Assembly: GCA_024291935.2 (NCBI GenBank)
Contig: CM044316.1
Coordinates: 5,448,501-5,512,500, forward strand
Length of the DNA stretch: 64,000 nucleotides
Direction of reading: 5' to 3'
From: Okapia johnstoni
Lineage: Eukaryota > Chordata > Mammalia > Artiodactyla > Giraffidae
The notes beneath the pieces are model-generated. The model ran no database searches. It had not been told where the DNA came from and saw only the letters and a program-made list of their open reading frames with translations. Below, piece by piece: positions 1 through 12,700 of this stretch (its first letter is position 1; each line of letters begins with the position of its first letter). A program made the translations under genes and the position numbers.

Positions 1-530
1 TAGATCAATTGTATTTCAATTAAAAAAGAAAAAGGAAATGAGGAGGGGATGGACCTTGAGGGTATTATGTTAATGGATATGTCAGACAAAGACATATTGT
101 ATGATCTCCCTTATATGTGGAATTAAAAAAAAAAAAAAAAAAACAACCCTCAAACCTCCCAAACTCACAGATACAGAGAACAGACTGGTGGCCGCCAGGA
201 ATTGAGGATGGGTGAAATGTGTGAAGGGGGTTCAAAGGCACAAACCTTCAGTTATAAAATGTCATGAGAATGCAGCGTACAGCATGGCGACAGCGGCTAA
301 TATGACTGTACTGCATAAAATGAAAGCTGCTGAGAGAGTAGATCTTACAAGTTCTCATCATGAGAGAAGAAAAATCCCATAGCCACCAAGGGTGACAAAC
401 ATTAACTAGACTTCTTGTGCTGGCCATTTGGCAACATATAATACAGATACTGAATCATTTATGCTGTCCATCTGAAGCTAAAATCATGTTGTATGTCAAT
501 CATAACTCGATTAAAAAAAGAAAAGAAAAG
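1..530 (+). mobile_element. Two L1 LINE 3' ends
   Basis: Positions 1-40 end one L1 (TCAATTAAAAAA tail). A second 5'-truncated L1 covers about 45-530, recognisable by CTTATATGTGGAATT and CAGATACAGAGAACAGACT and ending in an A-rich tail. It lies in MYO9B intron 7. No reading frame is preserved. Confidence 0.7.
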
Positions 531-663
531 AAATGAGGAAGGGACACGGGAGAGCGGCGGGGGAGGAAGGAGGCAGAGAGGCCCCAGCTGACAGAAGCTC
601 AGCCAGTGCAGGAAGTTTGGGCCTTGGTGGGCGGCCACTGTGGCTGAGGACAAGGGACAGTAC

Positions 664-793
664 CTTCAGGAGCTGCGACAGCGTGTCCAGCGCCTCGGGG
701 GGCCCAACCTCCAGGCCTTCGTCTCGGCCCGTGGCTCTCTTCTTGTAAGTGATGTTGCCTAGGTACAGGATGGCTGAGAGGATGGAAAAAATC
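664..793 (-). CDS. MYO9B: MYO9B exon 7: motor segment, last coding exon in window
   Basis: 130 bases: G completing Gln, then 43 codons [18 protein letters not shown] to LDTLSQLLK, ending in phase 0 at AAG|GTACTG. The acceptor is CTCCCCCAG|GATT. The LSAILYLGN motif is the conserved helix preceding the upper 50-kDa loop region of myosins. The donor GTACTG is a weak match to the GTRAGT consensus. In homologues the next residues are VKRE..., which must lie beyond the left edge. Confidence 0.96.
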
Positions 794-3700
794 CTGGGGG
801 AGAGAAGGAGCCAAGGTTGGGGCACTTCCCCGGTCTTGAGACGGCAGAAGCTTCCAGTGAACTGGGCTCAAGTTTGTAAAACCAGCCATTCTAGTCAGAA
901 CACGCGAAATCCGAAAGATTCCACTCCTCTGCTGGGGACTCTGTGAAACAGGACTTTGGAGGCACATAGCTCTATTGTTTTTTTCGGTAGTAGTGGTGTT
1001 GGGGGAGCTTAAAAATTTTCTTATGGAGGCATCACATGCATACCAAAAAAAAAAAAAAAAAGGCACACAGTAAAAAAAATGCATACAGTTCCCCAAGTGT
1101 AGTTGTTGTTTTCTTTTTCAGCCACTCTGTGAGGCATATGGGATTTTAGTCACTCGACCAGGGATCGAACCTGCACTCCCTGCATTTGAAGTGTGGAGTC
1201 TTAATCACTGCATCGCCAGGGAATTCCATCCCCAAGTGTTGAGTCTGATGAAGTGTCACAAAATGTAGAGATGCTTGTGACTGGCACTCAGACCAAAAAA
1301 AATAGAACATTTCAGGCCCTCGACCCTCCCTAGCTCCCAAAGAGAAACCGCTGTCCTGACATCTAACACCATCTGTGAACGTGACTTTGCTGAAATCACG
1401 TGTATTTATATTGGGCCTGTGATTGAAAAGGTGTAAGGTGGGGGAATCATGTGTGTTACTGCATGTAGCATTGTTCATTCTTTTTTTTTTTTAAAGATTT
1501 ACTTATATATTTTTCTTTTGTTCTGGCCAAGCTGCATGGCATGTGGGATGTCAGTTCCCTGATCGCGGACAGAAACTGGATCCCTTGCAGTGGAGTCCTA
1601 ACCACTGGACTACCAAGGGAAGTTCCCACATTCTTTATGCTTAATGCTGCCACTTCTCAGCCTTGGCACTGCTGGTACCTGGCTTCTACCCACCTGGCCC
1701 TCCAACCACACCTGCAGTGTGACACTCAAAAGTGTCATCAGGCAAGGCCAAGTGTCCCCTGGGAGCACAATTAGGACCCCAGTGAGAACCACTGCTGTGC
1801 AGGGTTGGTACCGGGCCAACTGGGGCCTTTTTCTGCACAGCCCCAGAGCTGAGGACGGTTCTTAAGCTTTTAAAGGGTCATTAAGAACAGAATGCAAAGA
1901 ACATGCCACAGAGATTGTGTGGCCCACGAAGCTCAAAAACATTTGCCATCTGTCCCCAGAAAGTGTGCCGACTCCTGCAGGGATATATTGTAATGTGTTG
2001 ATTTATTTAATCTCTGGCTGGTGGGCATTTGGGAGGGTTTCCTGGGGTTGGGGGCTATTATAGATGAGGCTGCTGTGTGCATTCCTGTGCGTATCTCTGG
2101 CCAAGCACGTGTATGCGTTTGGTTGTGTACATGCATCTGCAGTAAAAGCTGCCCGATGGCTGTCCACAGGGGTTGGCCCATGGTGCCCTCCTGGCAGCAT
2201 GCTGGGCAGAGGCACCCCCTCTGGATGTCCTGGTCACTCAGGAAGGTGTGGAGAATGCTCCAAGTGGTTTTGAAGAATTAAAATAATTTTTAATTGTGGT
2301 CAAAGACACATCATATAAAATTCACTTTCTCGGCCATTTTTAAGTGTATGGCTCTGTAACGTGAAGTATACCCACATTGTTGGGCAAAAGCCTTGTGTTT
2401 TTTTTTGTTTTGGGTAAATATACCTGAGTAAATTTTCTTTTGTTAGATTTTTTTTTCCCTGCCTCTATTGAGATAATGTAGCTTTTCTGCTAATCAACAA
2501 AATCTGTTAGTCAGTCTGTTAATGAAGAAATTAAGATTTTTAAATGACAGAGGAATTCCCTGGTGGTCCAGTGGTTAAAACTCCAAGCTTTCACTGCTGA
2601 GGACCCAGGTTCGATTTCTGGTCTGGGAACTAAGATCTCACGAGCTGCGAGGGTGTGGTCAAAAAAAAAAAGGATTTTTAAATGATGAATGATCTTTGAA
2701 AAGCCCTGTTTTTGTTGTTGTTTTTTAAATATTTATTTATTTACCTGGCTGCACTCGGTCTTAGTAACAGCATGTGGGATCTAGTTCCCCAACCAGGGAC
2801 CAAACTGGGGCCCCCTGCCATGGGAGCGTGCAGAGTCTTAGTCCCTGGACCACTATGGAAGTCCCGCCCTGTGGTTTTAATTGGCATCTCCCAGTGGCTA
2901 ATGATGACAGTTCTCTGTCACTCCTTGGGCTACTCTCCTTAGTGAGGTTCCTACCGGGGGTAGGTCAGATCTCTGAGTGACTGGTAATTCCAGGTAGGGG
3001 GAGGTGCCTGGCTGGGCCCACCCACTTACTGCTTCTTGGTGGCAGGAAGAAAGCCCACCATCTCCATGGCCTGTTTGAGTCTTTCAAAGTCATGCTTCAG
3101 GTCCTCTCCATCTTCGATCTTCAAGTTATGCTGAAAAACAAAGTCAGCAGTGCTCTGGGTACTTCTGGGCTGGGGAGGGTGGCATGTGAGGATGATTTTG
3201 GCTGGAACGGATGGGGCAGGGCCGGGGAGGCAGGGAATGAATGGGCTTCTTTATGCCGCCCCGCTCTGGGCCTCCTTGGAGCTGGTTTGGGGGCTGGAGA
3301 GGGCCAAGGCGGACGGCCTCTGACCTCCTGGCAGAGCGTAAACAGCCCGTGGGGAACAGAGGCCTCGTTTGTGGCTGGGGCTCGAGGCTGTTTACCTGGT
3401 TGAGGTAGAAATAATCTTCAGGCTGCTTAAGCTGAAATTCTCGACGCTCTTCCTCGCTGACGCCAAGTAACAAATAATAAAACACGTGGTAGTTCCTGTA
3501 GGTCAAAATTAGGAGAAAAAAGTTGTTTTTGGAGGCCGAGCGATAGCTACTCTTCAAACCACTACTAATATTGCTTTGGAGAACAGGCCAGGGAGGAAAA
3601 AGCACCTTGATTATGTACAAATTGGAGGCAATAAGTCAATTCTTATGATTTTTTTTTTTTTTCAAATACAAACTCCAAAAATCAAACCACGAGCTTCTCC

Positions 3701-6700
3701 AGTGAATAGATTCCTCAGGGGGTGGGCATCTCTCACTCACTGGCGGACCAGAGATGCTGCTCATCTGACCACATTTCAGCAGACACTGGAGCAGCAGACA
3801 CTCCAGGGAAAAGCCCCAGGGAGGCACAAAAAGAAGCAGGAGAAGGTGGCAAAGCTCACGCTCCCAGGAGATCCATCAGGGCCTCCTGTAGATATTCCCC
3901 ATCACAGGACGTCTGCTTCTCTCCATAGGGAAGAAGGCAGACGTCAGGGATCATCAAGGAAATATCCCCCTACCTCTCATCCTTCTCCTGAGAGACCAGG
4001 CGAGACTTTTCAAGCAGGTACTTTTCAACAACCGCTCTGTCATCAAAGAAAGAGAAGAACCAAGTGTTACACGTTAATGTTGTTTCCCTGAAGAACAAAA
4101 ATGATTTAGGACCGTGGTAAAGCCAGCTGCAGATTTAACAACCTTGGACCCAAGGTAAGCACAGGGATGAAAGGGTGAAAGTGCTGAGTGTCGTAAACAA
4201 GAAACCTAAATGTCGTAAATAGGATTGCATTCTTAAGGTAAACATTATCGTAAATGCACCTCAACCTAACCCTACTACTACCATCTATAAAAATAAGGGA
4301 CCTGGGCTGGCTACTTCTGCCCTACACACCAGATGTGGGCTGACAGTTGTATGGAAACCCAACCTGGCATCACTTGGGATGGCCCCCAGGCGTCAGGAGT
4401 TGAAATGATTAGACCCATGTACTCACGAATAACACTGGAAGGTTGAACCCTGCTTCCACCATCTTCCAGCCATGGAGTGTTTCTCCAATTGAAAATCGAT
4501 ATACAAGATAATGGATTCACTTTTCTATTCTTCTTAAAACAGCTTTACTGATGATTGATTTATAATAAACTATACATACTCAAAAGCGTGCACCCAGATG
4601 AGTTTTTCACTGGGTCCTTCCATAATCTCTATGTAATTTTCAAAACCAGCTTTAGTAGGTATACCTGATGCACAACAGATATAACGTGTATGACTGCATG
4701 AGCTGTGACACATGTAAATCCCTGAGAGTCCACCACTGTGACCAAGACAACGAACACATCCATAATCCCGAGAAGACTCCTTGGGTCCTCTGTCATTCCT
4801 CCCTGCCATCCACCCCCGAGCAGCCATGCACCAACTCCGCTAAAGATTACTTTTGATTTTCCAGAATTAAAAAAAAAACCCCAAAACCAAAACACTCACT
4901 TAGTATGTATAGTTAACTCTTGAATAACGCAAGTTTGAACTGTGGATCCACTTACAGGTGGATATTTTTTTCCAATAGCAAATGCTATAGTCCTACTTGA
5001 TTTGCGGTTGGTTGAATCCATGCATGTGGAACCACAGATATGAAGGAACTGTGGAAGTGGAGGAACCTTGGAAATACAGGGCGGACTCAAAGTCATCAGC
5101 AGATTTCTGACTAACCCCTGCATTGTTCAAGGGTCAGTTGGGATACTGAATCTGCCTTCTTTCACTCAACTTAATGGTTCTGAGATTCAGCCACTTGGGA
5201 GCACGTATCAGAACTTCATTCTTCTTTATGGCTAAGTAAGAGTCTACAGGGCTTCCCAGGTAGCTCAGTGGTAAGGAATCTGCCTGCCAATGTAGGAGGC
5301 GTGGGTTTAATCCCTGGGTGAGGAAAATCCCCTGGAGGAGAAAATGGTAACCCACTCCAGTATTCTTATCTGAAGAATACTATGGACAGAGGAGGCTGGC
5401 AGATTATTCAGGGGGTGGCAAAGACTCAGACACGACTGAGCAAATCGGCACAATAGTCTACATGTCTAGACACACATTTTGTTTATCTGTTTATCACTTG
5501 ACAGACATTTGCAGGGCCCAGATCCCTGAGGCTGTGTTGGTCCTGGGGCAGGAACAAGGTACTCACGAAGCCACACCCTCAATGCTAATAGAGACATCAG
5601 ACGTTTCTTGGAGCTCTACTTCGAGCTTCTAGGCACTAATTTTGCTGAGATTAAATACACTGGATTTAAATGCCCTCTGGGAGGGGCACTGTGGCTCCCA
5701 CTGATGGATGAAGTGTTAATGTGCTGTCCAGAACCCCACAGGAGGGGGGCGGCCTGGTGGGGACCTGACTCTCATTGGATCTGCTATCACCGAGTATGTG
5801 AGCTGTACAGCTTTGGAGGTCACCCTCATCTGAGTCCATCCTGTGATACAGAAGAGGGAGCCGGGGTTTGGGGTGCAGGATTAGGGCCCTGGTCCCAGGT
5901 CTGCTGAAGCTTCCAGACTGTCTCCAGGACGGCAGTCTTCCGGCTGCAGCCGTGTACAAGCGCATACACGCTGAGTGGATGCATGCGCACACACCCCGCA
6001 CGGGTGGGTTTCCAAAGGCTCAACAAGCGTGTGTCGTCTCTCCTTTCAAACTCCCGTTTTCTTCCATTTCTTCCTCTGATCAGTAACTTGTAGTTCTTAG
6101 CAGTCTTGTTTTCCTGGGCAGGGAGGCTGCCTCTGGTCCTAGACTCACGTTTCCATCTCAATCTGTGGCCAATTCTCTGTGCTATCTCACCACATGGGCA
6201 AGGACAGTGACCCCTCAAGGGCACCGAGCTGTCATCTGATGGGCCACAGCCTTTGGTGATTACTTGGGAAGCCTGGGCTCCTACAGGGGTGATCTTGCAC
6301 GCAGCCAGGGATCCGCTCCGCACTGAGCCCTTGAGCCCACAGAAACACGAAGCCTTGCAAATTGGGGAACTGGGAGGGAGGCGTGGACTGCCCTTGACCC
6401 TTGGCCTCATCAGGAAGCGGCATCGAAAAGTGTCACCTGCCCAAAAGCAGAACCCGGTCTGGGCCTGCTCCCTGCGAGCTGGTGGCAGCCACTCCCTGGA
6501 CGGGAAGTGCACCTCCTTCCACCCAGCGTGGGCAGGCCACTGTCAAGGGCTGAGGCAGGACTTCCTTTCCTGAATCCGAGGCCATAGATAGGACACTGCA
6601 GCTGATCTATGAGATCCAGTGACCCAGGACCACAGCCACCCTGAGCCTGACAAGAGCCAAGGTGGGCAGGGCAGGCTGGCTGGTTAGCTCAGGGCCAACT

Positions 6701-9700
6701 CTGCTGATGTGCTGGGCCAAACGGTGGCCCCCAGAAGCCACATCTACCTGGAACGTGTGACTGTGATTCTGAAAAAACACCTTTGCAGATGGAATTAAGT
6801 GAAGGATCTGGAGATAGGGTTTCCTTGGTGGCTCAGCCGGTTAAGAATCTGCCTGTAGTGAGGGAGACCCAGGTTCGATCCTTGGGTGGAAAAGATCTTC
6901 TGGAGAAGGAAATGGCAACCCACCCCAGTATTCTTGCCTGGGAAATCCCACGGACAGAAGAGCCAGGCACGCTACAGTCCATAGGGTCGCAAGAGTTGGA
7001 CACAACTGAGTGACTAACACTCTCACCTTTTTTTTCTAGAGATGAGATCCTCCTCCATGGTCCAGATGGGCCCTAAATCCAAGGACAAGTATCCCAGAAG
7101 ACAGAAGAGGAGATCATAGAGAAATCTGGGGGAGAAGACCACGTGGAGACTGAAGCAAAGACTGGGGTGATGTGGCTACAAGCCAAGGGTACCTGGGGCC
7201 CCCAGAAGCTGGAAGAGGCCAGGAGGGATCCTCACCTAGAGCCATGGCCTTTCCCACACCTTGATCTTGGACTTCAGGCCTCCAGAACCATGAGAGAATA
7301 AACTCATTGTTTTGTGCTGATTGGTTTGTGATACTTTGTTGCAGCAGCCATGGGACATGAAATGGAAAGCACAGGAAGGAGTGATCTGGGTCTCGGGAGA
7401 ACAGGGACATCAAGGCCCACTGGTAGCAAAGGCTCTGGCTTCTGGCCTGCAGAGCCAGTCCGGGACACAGGAAAACATGAGGCAGCCTCTTGGTGTCTCT
7501 GCTCCCAAGGGAGCCACTGGAACTAGAAACAGTTTGTTTCTGCGTCTTCTACTTTGTAAGACACCATGGGCTTCTCCTGCTAGTCAGAGGCTCTGCAATG
7601 TGGCAGATACAATATGGACCCATGGGAGAAAACCAGATTTAAAATAAGGAGCGAGGGGGAATTCCCTGGCAGTCCTCTGGTTAGGACTCTGTGATTTCAC
7701 TGCTATGGCCTGGGTTCAACCCCTGGCTGGGGAATTAAGATCCCATAAGCCTCGAAGCACAGAACAGTGGGACAGAATAGAATAAAATAAAATAAGGAGT
7801 GAAGGTCTTTCTGGAGAAAGGGCTGAGACCTGCGGGGCAAGTGGGGGCAGGAGAGTGGCTCTGCCCATGCAGTGACCAAGCTGGGCCCAGTAGCAGTTGG
7901 GAAGGGACTACTGGACGGCCCATGGAAGGCGGGGCCATGGGGTGAACTGCCCACTCTTGACTGTGCCTGAGGGGCTGAGGGGCCAGAGGAGATGTTGCCT
8001 TTAGCGAGGGTCTCTCTCCCTACATCACTTAAGAGCCTGGGCAGAGGGAAAAAGGAAAGAAGCCAGAGGTTGAAGGATTTGGGAAGAAAACATTTCTGTC
8101 CTTGTCTTGAACATGCACCATCAATTGAAATGATCATCAGTCAGGTTTAGGTTTATTTTTTTGGCCACACCGCGAGGCATGTAGGATCTTAGTTCCCTGA
8201 TTGGGGATTGGACAAGTGCCCCTACAGTGGAAGCATGGAGTCTTAAAACCACTGGACCAATAGGGAAGTCCCAGTCAGATTTAGACGGACAGAAGAACCC
8301 AGATACTTTGAAATCAATTCTTGTGGAGGACCTCTCCCTTCCCGAAACACATGAGCCTTCTTGTGGCCTCCATGGGCCTGTTGCTTGGATCTCCCCGCGT
8401 CTAACATTTAAGGATTCTTATTTTACTGCTCAGAGCATCACCTGGAGCCTTTGCAAATCCCACCACCACTGTGGACCCTCACACCAGAATTGTGGAGCGG
8501 GAAGGGTTCCTTTAAGTCACCAGGCAATGGACTGTGCCAAAATGTCTTTTTTTTCCCCCACTGTGAAATAGTTTTATGGCTCAAAAGACCTTTGCATGTT
8601 AAAAACAAAATCCAAAATACTATGCAGTATTAGTCACAATTATATTTTTTTAACTACTTGAAACTACCCAGAACGTACATTTTAGAGGAAAAAAAATCCT
8701 ACAGTATTAACTGCAGAAATCACATTATGACCAAATAGATAATTCCTTGTAACATTAACTCATTGCATAAGGCTGCCTGCCAGGTATTTTTATTAGCATA
8801 ACACAGCACAGAATACAAATAAATACAATTTCTTTTTTTTTTTTTTGAAACACTATTTCAAAGTTGCACATTTAGTTGAAGTAACTGTACCTTCACCTAA
8901 GGAACTCACATTTCTGGCATAAAATGTAAATTGGTTTTAACTTCCGTCTGGCAGTCAACTTCACAATCCAGCTACCACCTATGAACTCATTTATCTCCTC
9001 ATCCATCTAGCCATCCAAACATCCATCAACCTATACACTCATTTATGAATCCATCCATCTACCAATGATCCCATCCATCCATCCATGAATCATCCCACTC
9101 CTCCATCCATCCATGAATCTACCCATCCATCCTTCTATCCATTCATCCATGAATTTACCCACCCATCATCCATCCATCTATGAATCTATCCACCCATCCA
9201 TGAACCCACTATCCATCAATCTATCCATCCATCCACGAATCTACCTGTCCAAATCCATCAGTCTACATATTCATCCTCTCATCTATTCTCTACCAGTGAT
9301 TCCATCCATCCATGAATCTATGCACCCATCCTTCTATCCATCCATCCATGAATCTACTCATCCATCATCCATCCATCTAAAAACCTACACATCCATCCTT
9401 CTAGCCATCCATCCATGAACCTGCTACCGATCCATCATCCATCCATGAACCTACCCAATCATCATTCATCCATCTATGAATCTACCCATCCTTCTATCCA
9501 TCCACCCACCCTGGAACCCATCCATCAATCTACATTCTGTCCGTCCCTCCCTCCATCCACTCACCTACCTACTTTCAGCACTTCCCTGGACAACTGCCTT
9601 ACTTTGCTACCTAGCATCATGTATCCTTCCAGCTAAAGGAGCACATTTGGCAAATGCCAGAGTCCACATCAACTCTCCCTAGACTCACGGAATTAGAGAC

Positions 9701-12700
9701 ATCAAAATCAGGAAATAGGCTGGTGTGCCCTCACCTGCTCTTGGAAAATCCCATCATGCTAGGACCTCTAGCTCATTGTACTTAACTAAGTGGGTGCCTC
9801 AATGCCCTAGGCAATGCCCCTAGGCAATGCCCTCGGCGATGGCAGGTAGGTTTGATTATGAAGGTTCCGCCCCCTCCCCCACCCACACTTCCTGCCACCT
9901 CTCAGACTTTCATATCAATGACTGAAAATCATATTCATTTCCCTGCATGATTCACAAATGCCTGCAAGATCATGATTTCAGCATTCAGTTCCCTGCTGGC
10001 TCAGTCCTGGGTCCCCACTGCAGGAGGCCCAGGACCCCAGACTGATGGTGGAGTGCACAGCGTGGGCACCAGCTGACTCACCCTCTCACGATGCCGCTCT
10101 CCAGGTAGTTGACCTGGATGAATTTCCCAAATCGGCTGGAATTGTTGTTGTGGGCTGTTTTAGCATTTCCAAAAGCCTGCGAGGAAAACAAAAGCAGGTT
10201 TTCAGATTGTGAGGATGAAATTTCTACAGGCCTCAGCCTGGAGGCTCCCTCAGGGTGTTGTGGACCATGGTTCACTGGAAGCCACTCACAGACTCCAGGT
10301 GACACAGGTAGGCAGCCCCAGCGCATCCCGTGTGTGTGCACATGCTCAGTTGCGTCCGACTCTTTGTGTCCCCATGGACTGTAGCCCACCAGGATCCTCT
10401 GTCCATGGGATTCTTCAGGCGAGCATACTGGAGTGGGTTGTCATTTCCTCCTCTGCGGGATCTGCCCGACACAGGGATCGAACCCACGTCTCCTGCAGCT
10501 CCCACACTGGCAGGCAGATTCTTTAGCACTGAGCCACAGGGGCTTCCCACACATCTCATGGGCTTGCTCTTTACCTCTGTGTTGAGGTGTAGGAGGGGCT
10601 CAAGTTCTAAGTCCTGGACATTGGAAACACCAATTGTAGGAATTTTTTTTCAGTAATAACTGTTCATGTAGCAAACTCTGGCCTTGGTCAAATCCAGTCC
10701 ACTGTATGTTTTTGTACTGCCTGTGAGCCAAGAGTGGTTTTTATATTTGTAAATGGTTTAAAAAAAAACCCAAAAAACCCAAGAAGAGTAATATTTCCTG
10801 CCATGTAAAAATCCTATTCAAGTTTCAGCATCCACCAATGAAGTGTCCTGGCACACGGCCAGGCCTGTTCATTTCCCAACCATCTACTGCTGTCTCTATG
10901 CTGTGACGGTAGGGAGCTATGACAGAGACCATCTGGCTTGCAAAGCCAGAAAATATTTACTAATCAGAATATTTATTTCCCAGAAGGAGTTTGCTAGGTG
11001 CTGGATTGATACCAGCTCCAGGCCAGCCACCAGTCTGCTTGTGAGGGAGCAGAAGTGGGGACATGTCCCATCCTGGAGAGTCCTGCAATACCATGGGATG
11101 ATAAGCTGGTTGACAGCAATTTTGTAAAAAAAATTAGGGTCAGAGTGACATAACATAAAACTAAGTTTCAAAAGTGAACACTTCAGTGGCATGCAGTACA
11201 TTCCCAATGCTGTCCAACCATCACCTCTGTTTAGTTCCAGAACATTTCTATCGCCCCATCCTCCTCCGCAGTTACCCCCCAGCCCCCCTCCCCCAGCACC
11301 TGGTAACCACCAATCTGCTTTCTGTCTCTTGGGATTTATTTGCCTGGTCTGGACATTTCACATTATGTGGGGGCACACACTAGGTGGCCTTTCGTGTCTG
11401 GCTTCTCTCACTCGGCATGATGCTTCTGGGGTCCATCCACGTCGTGGTACGAATCAGGGCTTCGTTCCCAATACACAGAGGAAGTGTGCGTAGTGCTGAG
11501 AGCTCATGGCTTGGCAGTGCCCCTCTGAGGTCTCCCACATGACCACCATTCAGATGAAAATAAGAGAACACCCTCTGTCCCCCACTCAGGTTCCGGGGTT
11601 ACCTCTTTCCCACGTGGTACCCAGATAAGGGGAGAGTTCGGTGGGGTCCTGGGGGAACTTGGGGCAGAAGTACCTGGGGAGTGGTGGTCCCTGTTTCAGG
11701 GAGTGACAGGCCAAAAGAAGTGAGGGTGGTGAGGCTGGGCAGAGGAGGGAAGAGAGGCAGAGATGGGATGGGGGCGGGGGTGTTACACGAGGAAAGGGAA
11801 GCTTGGCAGTAGCGAAAAAGGTGTCAGGCTCACGCTGAGCCCGGCAGGGAGGCCACAGCTGGGAGGAGGTGGGAAGGCCACTGCCAAGCTCTGTTGTAGG
11901 GTGTGGTGTGTATCTGCAGGTCTGGTGAGGTGGGGGACAAGGGCAGGGTGGGGAGAGGTGGCCAGGCTCTCAGGGAGACACTGAGAGGAGTTTGGATTTT
12001 CTCCAAGCCCTCATTCTGCAGGCCAATCATTGATCAGAGCTTCCGACTCAACACCTGAAGGCAGAAGCCCCATAGAAAAGCATCTGCTGGAAGGCCAGGG
12101 CCACTTCCTCAGAAAATGGCTCCATTCAGTGGAGCCTGCAATCAGGGCAGCAGCCCCCACTGGGCTCATGCACCGGTCATGCTCCTGGCTGACGAGGTCA
12201 TGGGATGCATGACTTCCTGCCCTGCTGCCCCTGGGGCTCCAGACCCCAGAACCCAGAACTGGGCCTCGCTGTAAAACCTGAACCAACCGCCAGACTGCCA
12301 AGCAGGGGAGAAGTGATTGAGGAAGAGGAGGTCCCAGGGAGGAAACCCGGCCCAATTGCAAAGAGGGTACCTTCAGGGCTCAGCCAGTAAAGAATTTGCC
12401 TGCAGTGCAGGAGACCAGGGTTCAATCCCTGGGTTGGGAAGATCCCCTAACAAGGAACGGCAGCCCACTCCAGTATTCTTGACTGGGAAATTCCATGGAC
12501 AGAGGAGCCTGGCGGCCTAGAGACCACGGGGTCCCCAAGAGTCGGACACGACTGAGAGACTAACTTGCAGGGTAGGGGGGCACTTTGAGGGGAGGGGTCT
12601 TCACCTGGCCTTGTGGTGGTGGAATCTAGCCTGACGAGGCGCATTCCAGAGTCAGACAGCGGCCACAGAGCCCCCTTCTCTTCTTCACGTGGTCCTGATG

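Noticed and set aside
6700..7345. LTR sequences as a possible active endogenous retrovirus
   Set aside because: Only old solo MaLR LTRs are present; no paired LTRs or gag, pol or env sequence between them.
9001..9566. Regular short repeats that might suggest a CRISPR array
   Set aside because: Units are contiguous tetranucleotides without unique spacers, and the genome is mammalian.
9113..9682. Three plus-strand open frames rich in His, Pro, Ser, Ile
   Set aside because: Translations of the TCCA tandem array.
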